Shown here piece after piece: positions 62,704 through 64,000 of a stretch of 64,000 bases of DNA (its first letter is position 1; each line of letters begins with the position of its first letter). The stretch spans positions 27,916,861 through 27,980,860 of the forward strand of contig CM055109.1 of the NCBI GenBank assembly GCA_029204225.1. The letters run 5' to 3'. The translations under genes were made by a program, and so were the position numbers. The notes beneath the pieces are model-generated. The model worked only from the letters and a program-made list of their open reading frames with translations. It ran no database searches and was not told the origin of the DNA. The stretch is from Diphasiastrum complanatum (lineage: Eukaryota; Streptophyta; Lycopodiopsida; Lycopodiales; Lycopodiaceae).

Positions 62704-63738
62704 TGTTGGATTGTTCTCCTATTAATCGACTAATTGACATTTTAATCTTCGTCCAACTTTTATCCAGCCCTGTAGATTTCTTTGTATTTTTACACAGTCT
62801 GCATAACTACTTGAAAACGGTTTACAATGTCGTCATTTTTGGGATTTTCACCTTTCAAGATTTTCTCTCACTTCGACTTTTTTCGCAAAATGCCAGATGC
62901 CTCAAATGTTAAGAAAATATCTTTAGCGAAGACTTTCACGTTTTTCGCATTTTTTGCATGACAATTTATTGTTCGTCTTAAAGGCTATAGGCTTGCTCTA
63001 ATTGTTTAGCAAGTAAATTTTTGGGAAGATTATCTGGATGGATGCTAGCACATCATAGCCTAACTGGATGACGCATTTGACGACCTAATTAGCTGTCCTA
63101 CTGGTGGACGTTGCTGCATTTGCTTAGTATAAATTTCTACATTTGTGTGTGTTGATCTCATTGATGCAATCAAGAGATCAACAAGTATCGAATAATTAGC
63201 TCTCTCTCAAGCCTATGAGCTTGGACACTCCTGAGCATTCTAGCTCACTTCTTTAGAGTTGATTAGAAATTGCTATTGCGCTTACTGCTTATTAGCATTG
63301 CGTTTAATTCAGACTTTTATTTAGTTGTTCAGAGATAGCTTAGAGTACGCGGCTTCGATCTGCAAAGTTGTTGTACTCATTTACATATGTTTTGTTTCAT
63401 ACTGAATCAATACTATCTTTTTATTGAATTCAGGTTTGTCTTAGAATGTATGCATTTATGTAATTCTTCACGACAAATTATTTGTCTCATAATTCAATGC
63501 TTAAATGTTTGGTTATGCAATCACTGTAGTACTAATGATTTCAAAGTTAGTTACTATAAGATCAAACGTGATTTCTATCACTATTGTTTTTGTTCAAAAT
63601 TGATAGGCGTAGTTATGCATAGAGAAAGAGGAAAATAGTTTATTCCGTTGTGCACAATAAGTTTTCTTTCTTTCTTGTCATTCGAACTCTTTTCGTTCGA
63701 TTCTTTTTTACCTATCTTTTACACACCTCTTTCCAACA
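62704..63738 (+). repeat. 3' LTR of the nested element
   Basis: 1035 bp, TGTTGGATTGTTC...CTCTTTCCAACA. Preceded by the polypurine tract and followed by TGACT. Confidence 0.85.
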
Positions 63739-64000
63739 TGACTCGTTGTCAAATAGTCGGTTGGTTATGGGCACGCTTGAGCTAGAGACTCGAATTGTCG
63801 TGTCGTCCTCGATAAAGACTGTATCCCTATTGAACAAGGTTTGCTGGGTATCGGGGTCGTATTGCTTATAGATGTTGTAAGATGCACTGTATCCAATGAA
63901 GATGGTCTTGAGACCTTGGAAGTCGAATTTCTTCCTTGTCTCCTTCGGGATCTGCACATAGGCAATGGATTCAAATACTTGAAGGTTCTTCAATGAAGGC
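63739..64000 (-). mobile_element. Copia element, right part: integrase C-terminus (minus), runs off the window
   Basis: The minus frame from 63993 contains MKNLQVFESIAYVQIPKE, KTIFIGYSASYNIYKQYDP and FNRDTVFIED, the conserved GxxFxGYS region after the copia integrase core. The codons at 63744-63739 (Glu, Ser) line up in frame with the minus strand at 58646 once the nested element and one TGACT are set aside, so this is the upstream part of the element at 57226-58651. Confidence 0.85.

Larger units (their letters stand above)
58652..63738 (+). mobile_element. Nested copia-type LTR retrotransposon, deletion derivative (plus)
   Basis: The element starts TGTTGGATT (58652), ends TTTCCAACA (63738) and is flanked by TGACT on both sides. 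The tRNA-Met primer-binding site TGGTATCAGAGC is perfect at 61816-61827, following an LTR end CCTCTTTCCAACA at 61815. A polypurine tract AAGGGGGAG (62695-62703) precedes the 3' LTR at 62704-63738. The interior is only about 890 bp and keeps the end of reverse transcriptase and RNase H; gag, protease and integrase are gone from it. The 5' LTR region is three times the length of the 3' LTR because of internal foreign pieces. Its pol resembles that of the element it interrupted (both have THWKALIRV and EQM-EY-Y-LI), so the two belong to related families. Confidence 0.85.

Overview
The window looks like nuclear DNA of a flowering plant. It is AT-rich, has one multi-exon gene with GT-AG introns, and is otherwise filled with LTR-retrotransposon debris and very long (AG)n microsatellites. 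The single host gene I can support encodes a plant-type JmjC/RING/WRC protein, a family found only in plants. I cannot name the species.

Layout. 1-908: left-edge copia element (minus) with a microsatellite in its LTR. 1899-4674: complete non-autonomous LTR retrotransposon with a target-site duplication and tRNA-Asp-type primer-binding site. 5-17 kb: accessory DNA with microsatellites, a GC-rich island, a MITE-like insertion inside an (AG)n array, a LINE endonuclease relic and a 62-bp tandem repeat. 17.7-21.9 kb: old copia relic (minus), whose right LTR carries an 87-bp tRNA-like SINE insertion. 22.6-32.4 kb: the host gene on the minus strand, 14 coding exons, 1341 residues as modelled. Its intron 7 (3.0 kb) is filled by a Ty3/gypsy relic. 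33.6-34.1 kb: a 74-75 bp minisatellite upstream of the gene. 34-41 kb: AT-rich DNA, a gypsy gag fragment and an 80-bp tandem repeat. 41.2-43.7 kb: truncated copia (LTR, gag, protease, integrase; minus). 45-47.4 kb: copia gag relic (plus). 48-57 kb: microsatellites, a copia deletion derivative with an LTR pair (52.7-54.8 kb) and unassigned DNA. 57.2 kb to the end: a minus-strand copia element split by insertion of a plus-strand copia element at 58652-63738, flanked by a TGACT duplication.

The host gene belongs to the KDM3/JMJ24-JMJ25 group. In place of the Fe(II)-binding HxD...H triad the model has Gln, Gly and Tyr, so it is predicted to be a non-catalytic JmjC protein, as described for the JMJ24 type. 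It also has an AT-hook-like motif, a WRC zinc motif and a RING-like cysteine cluster. No complete autonomous transposon, tRNA gene, rRNA gene or CRISPR array was seen. All coordinates, identities and splice sites were read by eye.
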